Positions 8,485 to 16,480 of a stretch of DNA of 36,795 nucleotides are shown one piece after another. Under the pieces are notes generated by a model. That model saw nothing but the letters and a program-made list of their open reading frames with translations, had not been told where the DNA came from and ran no database searches. Within the stretch, counting starts at the first letter, position 1, and the number at the start of each line of letters is the position of its first letter. This DNA is from Burkholderiales bacterium. Lineage in GTDB: Bacteria; Pseudomonadota; Gammaproteobacteria; Burkholderiales; Burkholderiaceae_F. The stretch spans positions 1 through 36,795 of the forward strand of contig OKRD01000099.1 in assembly GCA_900290335.1 (NCBI GenBank), read 5' to 3'. Position numbers and translations under genes: made by a program.

Positions 8485-10251
8485 TCAAAGCCGCTCCACC
8501 AGACGCATCAGCTCGCGCGGCTGCAACGGCTTGTGCAGGATCACCAGGCCGCTCTCATGCGCCAGCTTAAGCAGATCCGTCGAGGTGTCGCCGGTGATCA
8601 GAACGGCCGGAGTCGATTCCCCGCAGACCGCACGCACGGCGCGCACCGCCTCGACGCCATTCTCCTGCCCCCGCAGACGCCAGTCGGACAGGATCAGGTC
8701 GATCGGTGCGCTGGATTCCTTGGCCAGCTGCACAGCCTCGGCAATGGTTGCGGCGACCAAGACCTCGACCAGCATCGGCCGCAGAAGTTCGCGGGTCGCC
8801 TCCCGGATGGCTCGTTCATCGTCGATCAGCAAGACCGTGAGGACCGCCCCGGTACGCGGCGGCAAGGTGTCGGCCTCGAGCGGCGGGGCCTCGATGGTCC
8901 CCGCCTCGCCAGACGGCACGATCACGCGAAAAACGCTGCCACGCCCGGGCGCCGAATGCACTTCCAGGGGATGCTCGAGCAAGGCGCACAGGCGCTGCAC
9001 GATCGCCAGCCCCATGCCCAGGCCGCGAGTGCGGTCCCGCTCCGGATTGTCGATCTGGTAGAACTCCTGGAAGATCATCTCGATCTTGTCGCCGGGGATA
9101 CCCACCCCGGTGTCCCAGACCTCGAGCGCGGTACCGCGCGGGTTGCGGCGTGCGGCAACCAGCACCCCGCCACGCTTGGTATAGCGCAGCGCGTTTTGCA
9201 CCAGGTTGGCAAGCACCCGTTCGAGCAGCTGCGGATCGCTCATAACCATGCGGCGCGCCGCCCGAAAGCGCAAGGACAGATCGCGTACCTCGGCATCGCC
9301 GCCGAACTGCTGGTAGAGTCGGCGGAACAGATCGCGGATCGCAAATGTCTGGGGTGCCTTCTGCACCACCCCCGCGTCCAGACGGGAGATATCCAGCATC
9401 GCACCAAAGGAGTTCTCTAAGGCCTCGATCGCATCCATCATGTTGCGAACCAGCGGCCGCTCCGGCGTGTTGTGCAGGCGCTGGTCCAGCGAGGCGCAGA
9501 ACATGCCCAGCGCGTGCAGCGGCTGCCTCAGGTCGTGCGCGGCCGACGCCAGGAAGCGCGTCTTTTCCCGGTTCGCTCGAGCCACCACCTCTACCTGCGC
9601 GCGCAGCTGCTCGACCAGATCCTCGTTGTGAAACCGTGCCGCCAGGCCTAGGGCCAGCGAATCGTTCTGGTCCAGCGCCAGGCGCATCAGCACCAGCAGA
9701 AAGATCGCCGCGAGCACCGTGAGCAACAGCGAATCGGTCGACACCTGCAGCGCGAGCGCCACCAGCAAGGGCCCGAGCGCGGGCAGCAGCGACAGGTACA
9801 CGGCCGGCCGGGAGGCGGCCACCAGCGGCGCCGACAGGCCCGCGGCGGCGAGCCAGATGCCGGTGAGCAAGGTGTCCAGGGCCGGATTTCGCGACAAAAA
9901 CAGCGGCGGCCCTGCACCCCAGGTGCCGGCCGCCAGCAGGAGCAGGGCCAGCCAGCGCCTGCGCAGGGTTACGTCGGCCGGCGCTTGCCGCGCCGCACCC
10001 CCCTGGCGGATCAGCATCAGCCGCAGCGCCGCCAGGACCACGCAGGCGCCGCACCACGGCCAGGCTACTTGGGCAGCGCCCTGCTGATCGAGCGCCCAGG
10101 CGACGAACAGGCTCGCCAAGATCGCCGCCAGCGCGGCGCGCCGGTCATTAGCAAACGCCACCCGGTAGAGCTCGTCCGCAACGCGGCGATCCGCACGCGC
10201 GGCCGGCGCGGCAGGCTGGGCGCTGGCCGCGTCCTGGTCGGCGCTCGTCAT
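8485..10251 (-). CDS. hybrid sensor histidine kinase with C-terminal receiver
   Basis: A 588-aa membrane kinase. The first ~200 residues hold five or six hydrophobic segments (about 38-56, 64-82, 100-118, 126-145, 150-170, 174-193) with no periplasmic sensor domain. A short coiled linker leads to the H-box SAAHDLRQPLHALGMF (phosphoacceptor H239). The ATPase domain has the N-box NLVQNALRYT, VWDTGVGIP and RGLGMGLAIV. A receiver domain ends the protein (about 467-588) with IDDE, acceptor D523 in LSDWRL, LITGDTS and the HKP lysine. The start at 10251 follows AGGGAAG; the open frame upstream is a shadow of the response regulator. It lies 68 nt downstream of that regulator and is its likely partner. 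The missing sensor domain suggests it senses the membrane or an associated protein. Confidence 0.88.
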   Translation of the reverse strand: MTSADQDAASAQPAAPAARADRRVADELYRVAFANDRRAALAAILASLFVAWALDQQGAAQVAWPWCGACVVLAALRLMLIRQGGAARQAPADVTLRRRWLALLLLAAGTWGAGPPLFLSRNPALDTLLTGIWLAAAGLSAPLVAASRPAVYLSLLPALGPLLVALALQVSTDSLLLTVLAAIFLLVLMRLALDQNDSLALGLAARFHNEDLVEQLRAQVEVVARANREKTRFLASAAHDLRQPLHALGMFCASLDQRLHNTPERPLVRNMMDAIEALENSFGAMLDISRLDAGVVQKAPQTFAIRDLFRRLYQQFGGDAEVRDLSLRFRAARRMVMSDPQLLERVLANLVQNALRYTKRGGVLVAARRNPRGTALEVWDTGVGIPGDKIEMIFQEFYQIDNPERDRTRGLGMGLAIVQRLCALLEHPLEVHSAPGRGSVFRVIVPSGEAGTIEAPPLEADTLPPRTGAVLTVLLIDDERAIREATRELLRPMLVEVLVAATIAEAVQLAKESSAPIDLILSDWRLRGQENGVEAVRAVRAVCGESTPAVLITGDTSTDLLKLAHESGLVILHKPLQPRELMRLVERL

Positions 10252-10319
10252 CGCGCCGCTTCCCTCATGAGGAACCGTCCTGACAGGCGCTGCACGGGGA
10301 GTCGCCGATGCCGGGACGA

Positions 10320-10952
10320 TCAATGGAACAGACTGATCAGGTGCGCCCGGGACTCGACATCGAGCGCAAGCAAGATGGCGGACACGTAGTTCTTCACGGT
10401 ACCCAGCGAGAGCTCGGTGGCCTTGCTGATTTCCTGGTTGCTGCAACCCTCGAGGATCAACTCGAGGATTTGCAGATGGCGCGGCCCCAGTTCCGCGACG
10501 CGGTCGTAGTGGGACGTCCCCGCGAGCTTCGGAAAACGCTCGGAGATCGTCGCGCGCGCCGGTCCGCTTGGTGGCGGCCGCAGCAGCGAGAGTAGCGCGG
10601 CCTTGACCTGGTCCGGTGTCCAGGACTTGAGCAGGTAGCCGATCGCGCCCATCGCCTGCGCCTGGCGGATCACGAACTCGTCCTGGGTTCCGGTGAGCAT
10701 CGCTACCGGCAGCTTGGGAAATTCATCGAGCAGCGTGCGCAGCCCCTGCAGGCCCTTGGCGTCGGGCAGATTCAGGTCGAGCAACACCAGGTCGAAGGGG
10801 CCGTCGCTGCGGCAGGCCGTGCGCGCCTCGTCGAGCGAACGACAGGGCTTGATCTCGCACCGCACCTCGCCCAGCGACTCGAGCAACATGCCCGTTCCCA
10901 GTCGGATCAGATCGTGATCCTCGACCAGCAGGACCTTCCGGTTCGTATCCAT
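10320..10952 (-). CDS. NarL/LuxR-family response regulator, candidate Tad regulator
   Basis: A 210-aa response regulator. The receiver (about 5-125) has the acidic pair E11/D12, phosphoacceptor D59 (LLDLNLPD), T87 and K109. A LuxR-type HTH covers about 152-207, with LGPRHLQILELILEG and the recognition helix LGTVKNYVSAILLALDV. The TVKNYVS part matches the form found in DosR/DevR, where the Lys and Asn contact a GGGACTWWAGTCCC-type site. That fits the GGACTTTAGTC box before flp, so it is a strong candidate activator of the Tad promoters (inference). ATG at 10952 follows a G-rich SD-like stretch; longer in-frame starts would run into the intergenic sequence. It is in an operon with the TadE-like gene upstream and the hybrid kinase downstream. 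Confidence 0.9.
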   Translation of the reverse strand: MDTNRKVLLVEDHDLIRLGTGMLLESLGEVRCEIKPCRSLDEARTACRSDGPFDLVLLDLNLPDAKGLQGLRTLLDEFPKLPVAMLTGTQDEFVIRQAQAMGAIGYLLKSWTPDQVKAALLSLLRPPPSGPARATISERFPKLAGTSHYDRVAELGPRHLQILELILEGCSNQEISKATELSLGTVKNYVSAILLALDVESRAHLISLFH

Positions 10953-11058
10953 CGCGCCCCCCCTCGAGCCGCCACGCTTCAGACTAACGCCCCTGCCCCG
11001 TTCGTGTCCAGCCTCCCTTGCGGCGAGCGCTGCGAGCCGGTGGATCCGGCCCGATGGT

Positions 11059-11787
11059 CTAGCTGCTCCAGGCTGGGGTCTGCATCTGCACGGTCGCGTA
11101 GGTAACGATCGGCACGCGACCGCGGCTGTAGTACTGCTGGCACTCCAAGGCCGTCGCCAGGCCCGACCCGCCCCCGCGACCGAAGGCATCGGGCCCGTTG
11201 CACATGACGCTCTGGAAGACGACCCGCATCAGCGGCACCTTGAGCTCGTAGGCATACGTCACGCGGATCTTGAGCGCGTTGGCGTCCTGGATCGACTGCC
11301 CCGAGCTCTGTCCGTCCCTTGCATGGGTCCGGTACTCCAGGCTGTCATTGGGAATGTAGGTGTGATTCTGCGTGTCGCTCAGACCAAAATCGGCGAACGC
11401 CTCGGGGCTCGGATTGAGCACTTTCAAATCCAGATTGAGCGGGTTGCCCAGATCGAGCTGCGCCCTGACCCAGGCGGTCCCCAGACGCGTGTAGTCATTG
11501 CTGTCCGTGGTGTCCTGGTAGAACGGGACCAGGGCCCTTTGCAGCGCCGACGTCATGGTAGTTGTCTGGGCATGATCGACCGCACCGGCGCGCGCAGCGA
11601 CGAAGGCGGCCTCGTTGACGATCTCCTTGGCAACGAGCATCAGGCCCAGCTGGACAATCCCGAGCACCAGCAGCAAGGCAAGCGGACTGACGATGGCGAA
11701 TTCGACCATCGTCACGCCGCGCTGGGCATCTGGCCCGGTTCTCTTGGCGGCGCACCGCAGCGCCGGGAATCGGAGAGAGGATTTCAT
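11059..11787 (-). CDS. tadE: TadE-like pseudopilin
   Basis: A 242-aa TadE-family protein. It has a prepilin-type leader ending AQRG (G24), then VTMVEF with Glu at +5 and Phe at +6, and the hydrophobic helix AIVSPLALLLVLGIVQLGLMLV. This matches the G/XXXXEF site cut by TadV-type prepilin peptidases. The segment NEAAFVAARAGAVDHA is typical of TadE/TadF, where the helix is followed by Ala-rich turns. The rest is a periplasmic domain with two cysteines (VMCNGP, ECQQYY). The frame is open far upstream, but the ATG at 11787 has a strong RBS (AAAGGAGACC) and the right leader length. It is encoded away from the other tad genes, in the minus-strand operon with the two-component system, which ties the regulators to pilus assembly. 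Confidence 0.85.
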   Translation of the reverse strand: MKSSLRFPALRCAAKRTGPDAQRGVTMVEFAIVSPLALLLVLGIVQLGLMLVAKEIVNEAAFVAARAGAVDHAQTTTMTSALQRALVPFYQDTTDSNDYTRLGTAWVRAQLDLGNPLNLDLKVLNPSPEAFADFGLSDTQNHTYIPNDSLEYRTHARDGQSSGQSIQDANALKIRVTYAYELKVPLMRVVFQSVMCNGPDAFGRGGGSGLATALECQQYYSRGRVPIVTYATVQMQTPAWSS

Positions 11788-11822
11788 GGTTGGTCTCCTT
11801 TCGGGTTCAGGGGGGATGGGAA

Positions 11823-12365
11823 TCAGTGGGACGGCGCTTGGCCACCCGGCGCACCGAGCACGGCCTGGATCTGGCGCTGCATCGCATCGGCTTGCGCTCG
11901 CTCCGGGGAGTTGGGTGCAAGGCGCGCATGTGCCAAATCGAGCGCCGCTTGGGCTTGCGCGAGGCGAACCAGTGCGAGGTTCAAGGCCGCCCTGCCGTGA
12001 CCCGGATCGAGCGACACCGCGTTTTGCAGTGCCGTCGCGGCATCGTCGTAGCTGCCTTGCTTCATCAGCGTATTGCCGTAGCGGAACCAGATCTCCGCAT
12101 TGCGCGGGTACGTCCGCGTCAACTCCTCGAAGGCCGCTTGCGCCTCCTTCAGGCGCCCGCTCAGGTACAGCGCCTCGGCCTGCTGCAGCTGCCGCAAGCG
12201 CGCCTCCCGATCGGCGGCCGGTGCAGCGGGAGGCGCTTCGGGCGCGGACCCGCGTTGCGGCGCGGGGCCGGCACAGGCGACCATCATCACGCACGCCGCG
12301 AGCGGCAAAAGCCGTCGCAAGCCTAAGGCCACTGGTGCCAACACCGCCTGCGGTTTCGTGATCAT
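11823..12365 (-). CDS. tadD: TadD-like TPR lipoprotein
   Basis: A 180-aa lipoprotein. The signal peptide ends in a lipobox (MMVAC, Cys about residue 26). A Pro/Ala-rich stretch is followed by TPR repeats: AEALYLSGRLKEAQAAFEELTRTYP, EIWFRYGNTLMKQGSYDDAATALQNAVSLDP and HGRAALNLALVRLAQAQAAL. TadD-type TPR lipoproteins help the outer-membrane secretin assemble in Tad systems; that assignment here is by family and by position. ATG at 12365 has the RBS GAAAGGA. It is the first gene of the minus-strand operon with the TadE-like protein, response regulator and kinase, and is divergent from flp across a 218-nt shared regulatory region. Confidence 0.8.
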   Translation of the reverse strand: MITKPQAVLAPVALGLRRLLPLAACVMMVACAGPAPQRGSAPEAPPAAPAADREARLRQLQQAEALYLSGRLKEAQAAFEELTRTYPRNAEIWFRYGNTLMKQGSYDDAATALQNAVSLDPGHGRAALNLALVRLAQAQAALDLAHARLAPNSPERAQADAMQRQIQAVLGAPGGQAPSH

Positions 12366-12474
12366 CTGCAATGTCCTTTCGCCATGGCCGTAGCGCAACA
12401 AGCGCGCTGGTCGCGGAACATGAACTCGCGCCAAGCATAGTGCGGCCATGACGCATCGTGGGCGCAATTCGATA

Positions 12475-12518
12475 GGACTTTAGTCAATAGGCAAGCACCG
12501 CCGTTTCCGGGACGATTC
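12475..12518 (+). promoter_or_regulatory. flp promoter box (P1): DosR-like box plus GATTC element
   Basis: GGACTTTAGTC at 12475-12485 is an inverted repeat (GACT-TT-AGTC), followed by AATAGGC. GATTC begins at 12514, exactly 31 nt after the G of GTCA at 12483. The same layout occurs before tadG, cpaC and the gene at 27571. About 60 bp from here is nearly identical to the stretch at 12995-13054. If GATTC lies in the -10 region, the box is centred near -45, as for class II activation by a NarL-type regulator. It could also serve the divergent TPR gene. Confidence 0.7.
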
Positions 12519-12583
12519 GTTCCGACGGGTCGCAAGAGCGCGGGCCGCTCACCGAAACTCAACCTACTCTGGAGGAACTGAAA

Positions 12584-12880
12584 ATGGAACGCACCAACCG
12601 CAGCAAGAGCATCGCCGGCCGCAAGAACCACCTTGGCCAGGGCATGACCGAGTACATCATCATCGTCGCGCTGGTGGCTATCGGCGCAATCGCCGTCTAC
12701 AACTTCTTCGGCCACACCGTGCAAAACCAGATGGCCGCGGTGGCCAACGGCCTGGCAGGGCAAAGCGGCGCGGCGACGGCCGCCGAGGCGGCAGCCACGA
12801 CCTCTGGAACCAGCGCTTCCACGCAGGCCCGGACCGCGTACGGTCTGAACGACTTCGCCAACCAGACCGGCAACCACTAA
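12584..12880 (+). CDS. flp: Flp-family major prepilin
   Basis: A 98-aa Flp (type IVb) prepilin. The 18-residue basic leader ends at G18, followed by QGMTEY, which is the G/XXXXEY site with Glu +5 and Tyr +6 recognised by the Tad prepilin peptidase. The hydrophobic helix IIIVALVAIGAIAVYNFF follows. The C-terminal half is rich in Ala, Thr, Ser and Gly, so the mature pilin (80 aa) is longer than the commonest Flp forms. A strong RBS (GGAGG) precedes the ATG. It has its own box promoter upstream and a strong intrinsic terminator just downstream, so it is probably transcribed as a single-gene unit at high level, as expected for a major pilin. Confidence 0.93.
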   Translation: MERTNRSKSIAGRKNHLGQGMTEYIIIVALVAIGAIAVYNFFGHTVQNQMAAVANGLAGQSGAATAAEAAATTSGTSASTQARTAYGLNDFANQTGNH

Positions 12881-12899
12881 TTTGGTCCCCACCTAGCAC

Positions 12900-12929
12900 A
12901 GCGGCGGCCCTCGGCTGCCGCTTTTTTTT
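12900..12929 (+). terminator. intrinsic terminator after flp
   Basis: A 10-bp stem (AGCGGCGGCC with GGCTGCCGCT, one G-T pair) and a 3-nt loop are followed by eight T residues, giving a textbook rho-independent terminator 20 nt after the flp stop. It separates flp from the tadG unit. Confidence 0.92.
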
Positions 12930-12992
12930 GCCCGCGCTGGGACGCATGAATCCGGGCGCCGCCGCCCGGGCGGCGTGGACCCCAGGTCGGCA

Positions 12993-13036
12993 TGACTTTC
13001 GTCAGTAGGCGAGCACCAACGTTTCCGGGACGATTC
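12993..13036 (+). promoter_or_regulatory. tadG promoter box (P2)
   Basis: TGACTTTCGTCA at 12993-13004 is an inverted repeat (TGAC-TTTC-GTCA). GTAGGC follows, and GATTC starts at 13032, again 31 nt after the GTCA start (13001). The surrounding ~60 bp is a near-duplicate of P1, including GTTTCCGGGACGATTCGT. It lies 38-81 nt before the tadG ATG and just after the flp terminator. Confidence 0.68.
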
Positions 13037-13073
13037 GTCCTAGCGGGTCAAGATCGACGCGAAGGAGCACGAG

Positions 13074-14543
13074 ATGAAACAAGTACATCGGTTGATGAAT
13101 CGAAGCCTGCAGCGCGGCCAAGCGCTGCTGTGGTTCCTGGCGACGACCGCGACGTGCTGTGCGGTGCTTGCGCTGGTCTACAACGTGGGGCAGGTGACCA
13201 ACGAAAAAGAAAAGACCATCAACGCCGCCGACGCCTCCGCGCTGAGCGGCGCGCTGGTCGAAGCGCGCATCCTGAATTTCGAGGCCTATACCAACCGGGC
13301 CATGATTGCCAACGAGGTGACCATCGCGCAGTTTGCCAGCATGGATTCCTTCATCCGGTACGCCCAGACACTGTCGCAGAACATCGCCACCTACACCTCG
13401 TGGGTTCCGTATCTAAACGACGTCACGCAAACCATCGCCGACGGGGTACAGGCCGCGCAAGACGTCTTCGACCCGGTTGCCTACGGCACGATCACAGGCG
13501 TAAACGGCGTCATCGAGGCACTGAAGGTGGCGCGAGAAGCGGCAAACCTGGTCGGGGCGGTCGCTGCCAATGAGGTCGCCGGCCAGGTCGCCGGGGCCAA
13601 CAAGACCGTCTTCAACGGCCGCTTCGATACGGCGCCGGAGGTCAATGGCACCGTCAACGCCGCCTTCCTGGTCGTCAACGAAGTTACCTGGATGAATTTC
13701 ACGAGTTCCTACGACGGCAACGACCGCGGCAACGCCGCGCAGGTCATTCTCAATTCGCGCGATCAATTCACCAAGGCCCGCGGCCTCGGCTTGGTGCTCG
13801 ACGCCATCAACATTGCGATGGAGCTCAACACGCTGGGACTATCCGGGATCGAAAAGACCTCGGGTAGCACGACCCTTGTGGACTACGATCACTGGGCCGC
13901 GCAGGACTCGCTCGACTCCTGGGTGCTGACCCCCCAATTTTGTTTGGGTGTCATTCCGTGCGGATTTACCAGGACCTATCTACCGGTTCCATTGGGCTAC
14001 GGGCGCACGGACGTCGACTCCGACGGCAGCGTCGGCAGGGACCTGTGCAATCCCTCGGGCGGAGCGCCCAATTGCACCCTGGCGGTGAACAACGCCAACG
14101 TCATCCAGCCTCCCGGTTGGCAAGGCATCCCGAATATCCGCGACCTGGCAAATCCCGGTGGCGCGAACAATGCGGATCCATCCCTGACCTACGTGAGCGC
14201 GGTGCAGAAATCGGCCGATGCGACGCTCACCACGCAGCGCATCGGTGGCGGGATGAACAATGTTCACATCAACGGGCCGCAAGGATCGCCGGACCTCACG
14301 GACAACCTGCAAAACAGCGACCGACTCACCTCGATCGCGGCCGCCCGCGTGTTCTACGCGCGGCCGGACTGGAACACCAGGGACATCACCGAGGGCAACC
14401 TCCCCCGGCCCGACCGAAAGCATGAATACGCGAGCCTGTACAACCCGTACTGGCAGGCGCGCCTCACGCCGCCCGATCCAGCGATGACCACCCTCTTGTA
14501 TGCGGCGATCGGCAAGCCCGGCTTGAACCTGGTGATGCCGTGA
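13074..14543 (+). CDS. tadG: TadG-like Tad pilus assembly protein
   Basis: A 489-aa protein of the TadE/G-like group. A short basic N-terminus (LQRGQ) leads into one membrane helix (ALLWFLATTATCCAVLALVYNVGQV). The TadG hallmark follows: a Lys/Asn region and an Ala-rich DASALSGALVEAR segment. The rest is a large extracytoplasmic domain with a few cysteines (QFCLGVIPCGF, LCNPSGGAPNC), a DVDSDGS stretch that resembles a calcium-binding loop, and Asn/Gly-rich regions. The N-terminal glycine lacks the +5 Glu of true prepilins, as usual for TadG. It is the first gene of the P2 unit, with RBS GAAGGAG. The next gene starts 47 nt after it. Exact role in pilus assembly is not known for this long form. 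Confidence 0.78.
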   Translation: MKQVHRLMNRSLQRGQALLWFLATTATCCAVLALVYNVGQVTNEKEKTINAADASALSGALVEARILNFEAYTNRAMIANEVTIAQFASMDSFIRYAQTLSQNIATYTSWVPYLNDVTQTIADGVQAAQDVFDPVAYGTITGVNGVIEALKVAREAANLVGAVAANEVAGQVAGANKTVFNGRFDTAPEVNGTVNAAFLVVNEVTWMNFTSSYDGNDRGNAAQVILNSRDQFTKARGLGLVLDAINIAMELNTLGLSGIEKTSGSTTLVDYDHWAAQDSLDSWVLTPQFCLGVIPCGFTRTYLPVPLGYGRTDVDSDGSVGRDLCNPSGGAPNCTLAVNNANVIQPPGWQGIPNIRDLANPGGANNADPSLTYVSAVQKSADATLTTQRIGGGMNNVHINGPQGSPDLTDNLQNSDRLTSIAAARVFYARPDWNTRDITEGNLPRPDRKHEYASLYNPYWQARLTPPDPAMTTLLYAAIGKPGLNLVMP

Positions 14544-14590
14544 CGTGCCGATCGTTGAAACTGCACCCCGAGTGCACTGGGAGCCGGACC

Positions 14591-15403
14591 ATGAAACGTT
14601 GCGCAGCGAAGTCCCAGCGCGGACAGGCCATGAGTGAATTCATCGCCGCCATGGCGCTGATCGTGCCGCTGGTGATGGGCGTGATTTACCTTGGCAAGTA
14701 CTCCGACATCAAGCACCAGGCGATCCAGGCCAGCCGCTACGCGGCGCTCGAGCGCGCCCTGGATCCCTCGGGGAGCCACGAGAGCGACCCCATACTGACC
14801 GAGGAAACGCGCGCACGCTTCTTCACCGACGGCTCGCTCAACGGCGGCAACATCCGCTTTCAGGACTCGACCGCGGGTCTGACGACCACGTACGGCACGA
14901 ACTCCAGCAGCCTGAACCCGCTGTGGAGCCAGATGAATGGCAGGCCGATGCTCAACCAGTACTCCGACGTTTCGGTCACGGTGGCGCAACAGCCGATCGA
15001 CAGCACATTCCTCGCACCCGTCGACGCCTCGAACACGCTATTCCAGCTGGGCCTCAATGGCAACGGACAGTTCGCCGCCAATGTCGAAGTACGGGTCGCC
15101 AACATCGCCGACCTGCCCGCTCCCTTGAACAATCTCAATCTCAGTATCGGGGCAACCACCGTGATGGCCGGCGATGCGTGGAACGCGGGCGGCAGCCAGG
15201 ACGAAGCCAATCACTTCACGTTCGCGTCCGTCCCCGCCAGGGCGCCGGGATTGCGCCAGCTCTTCTCGAGCGCACCCGTGCAAGCCATGATGCAAATGAT
15301 TTCGGACAGCAACGGACCACAAATCGGCTGCGTGCGACCCGACGTGGTGCCGAGCGCCACTGCGCCCGGCGCCCAGTACAACGCCAACGACACCTGCTAC
15401 TAG
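14591..15403 (+). CDS. TadE/G-like pseudopilin
   Basis: A 270-aa protein with a short leader ending SQRG (G11), then QAMSEF (Glu +5, Phe +6), so it fits the G/XXXXEF prepilin site. The helix IAAMALIVPLVMGVIYLGKY is followed by QAIQASRYAALERA, the Ala/Arg-rich turn typical of the TadE/F/G family. The C-terminal domain carries one cysteine pair near the end (GCVRP, DTCY). ATG at 14591 is preceded by GGGAG and gives the proper leader. A GTG at 14540 that overlaps the tadG stop would add 17 residues with no leader character. It sits in the P2 operon after tadG-like and 16 nt before the next gene. Confidence 0.78.
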   Translation: MKRCAAKSQRGQAMSEFIAAMALIVPLVMGVIYLGKYSDIKHQAIQASRYAALERALDPSGSHESDPILTEETRARFFTDGSLNGGNIRFQDSTAGLTTTYGTNSSSLNPLWSQMNGRPMLNQYSDVSVTVAQQPIDSTFLAPVDASNTLFQLGLNGNGQFAANVEVRVANIADLPAPLNNLNLSIGATTVMAGDAWNAGGSQDEANHFTFASVPARAPGLRQLFSSAPVQAMMQMISDSNGPQIGCVRPDVVPSATAPGAQYNANDTCY

Positions 15404-15419
15404 GAAAGGACCCGCGCAA

Positions 15420-16223
15420 ATGAACCGGTCAAACAGATCTCTCCCCGCCGTGCGGGCGCCCGGGCTCACCGCGGTGCTCGGGCAAGGCGCGCACCGGGCC
15501 ATCCTGTCGTTCTGGGTGCTCGCCGCGCTCTGCCTTGTCCTGTTGGCTGCCGGCAGGGCACGGGCGGCCGAACCCTGGCCCGAGATTCCGATGCCGCCCA
15601 AGGCCAAGGTCCAGTGGGTCGCCGACAGCATGCGCGTCAACGGCGTACCCATGCGCGTGATGCAGTTCCAGTCGCCAGCCAGCCGCGCCGAGATCGTCGA
15701 GTACTACCGCGCCTACTGGTCCGGCGGCTACCCGACCAAGCCTTCGGTCAGCGCGTTGGGAGAGGCGACGGTGGTCGGCCAGGCACACGGCCCGTACTTC
15801 ATGACGGTGAAGGTCCAGGACGCGGCGCACGCAAGCAGCCAGGGCTTGATCGCGGTCAGCCGCGTGCTCGGATCGAAGATCGAGCGCAACGCCGGGGACC
15901 TCGCGCTGATGCCCGGCGCCAGGGTCGTCTCCGTGGTCGAATCCAACGACCCGGGAAAGCGCAGTCGCGAAGTGCTCGTTTTCAATACACAGCCGCCGCC
16001 CTCCGTGGTCCGGTTCTACGAGGCGTCGCTGCAGAGCGCCGGCTGGCGCCAGGTCCAGCACAACGACGCCCCCCGGACGGCCAATGGACCCGGCGGCAGC
16101 TTCCTGGTCTACGCGCGCGATCGAAGCGAGCTGCAGCTGAGCGTCGCGGCGCGGCCCAACGGGCAAGGCTCGCAGCTGCTGGCCAACCTGGTGACCAAAG
16201 ACACTGGGCCCCAGCCCTTTTGA
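15420..16223 (+). CDS. secreted protein of unknown function with two related halves
   Basis: A 267-aa protein with an N-terminal hydrophobic segment (about 29-45) and an ARAA-like cleavage site near residue 50, so it is probably periplasmic or surface-exposed. The mature part shows two related modules. Near 78-100 is RVMQFQSPASRAEIVEYYRAYW, and near 184-205 is EVLVFNTQPPPSVVRFYEASL; both follow the pattern V-x-x-F-x-x-x-x-x-x-x-V-x-x-(F/Y)-Y-x-A and both continue to a Gly-Tyr/Trp turn. No family name was recognised. Position inside the Tad operon, between the TadE-like pseudopilin and the second prepilin, suggests a pilus-related role (inference). RBS is AGGAAAGGA. Confidence 0.7.
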   Translation: MNRSNRSLPAVRAPGLTAVLGQGAHRAILSFWVLAALCLVLLAAGRARAAEPWPEIPMPPKAKVQWVADSMRVNGVPMRVMQFQSPASRAEIVEYYRAYWSGGYPTKPSVSALGEATVVGQAHGPYFMTVKVQDAAHASSQGLIAVSRVLGSKIERNAGDLALMPGARVVSVVESNDPGKRSREVLVFNTQPPPSVVRFYEASLQSAGWRQVQHNDAPRTANGPGGSFLVYARDRSELQLSVAARPNGQGSQLLANLVTKDTGPQPF

Positions 16224-16264
16224 CAGGCAATCTCGCATCCAGACCGAGTCAAGGGGAACACGCC

Positions 16265-16471
16265 ATGAAACCGAAGCTGCGCAATGCCAACCGATGTCTG
16301 CCTCGCAAGCAGCGCGGCCAGTCGATGATCGAGTACGCGGTCATCTGCACCGCGCTGGCGGCCGCGCTCTTTGTTCCGATCCCGCCTACCCAGCAGGCAG
16401 CCGGCGAATTGCTGGCCAGCAAGATCCATGACCTGTACACCTATTTGACATTCTTTATCTCGCTGCCCTGA
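16265..16471 (+). CDS. second Flp-type prepilin
   Basis: A 68-aa prepilin-like protein. The 18-residue basic leader ends at G18, followed by QSMIEY (Glu +5, Tyr +6), the same geometry as Flp at 12584. The helix AVICTALAAALFVPIPP is interrupted by a Pro-rich turn, and the protein ends in a second hydrophobic stretch (LYTYLTFFISLP). It therefore differs from a standard Flp pilin and may be a minor pilin or pseudopilin. RBS AGGGGA lies before the ATG, and the stop is 9 nt from cpaB. It lies inside the P2 operon, unlike the separately transcribed major flp. Confidence 0.8.
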   Translation: MKPKLRNANRCLPRKQRGQSMIEYAVICTALAAALFVPIPPTQQAAGELLASKIHDLYTYLTFFISLP

Positions 16472-16480
16472 GGAGCCACC

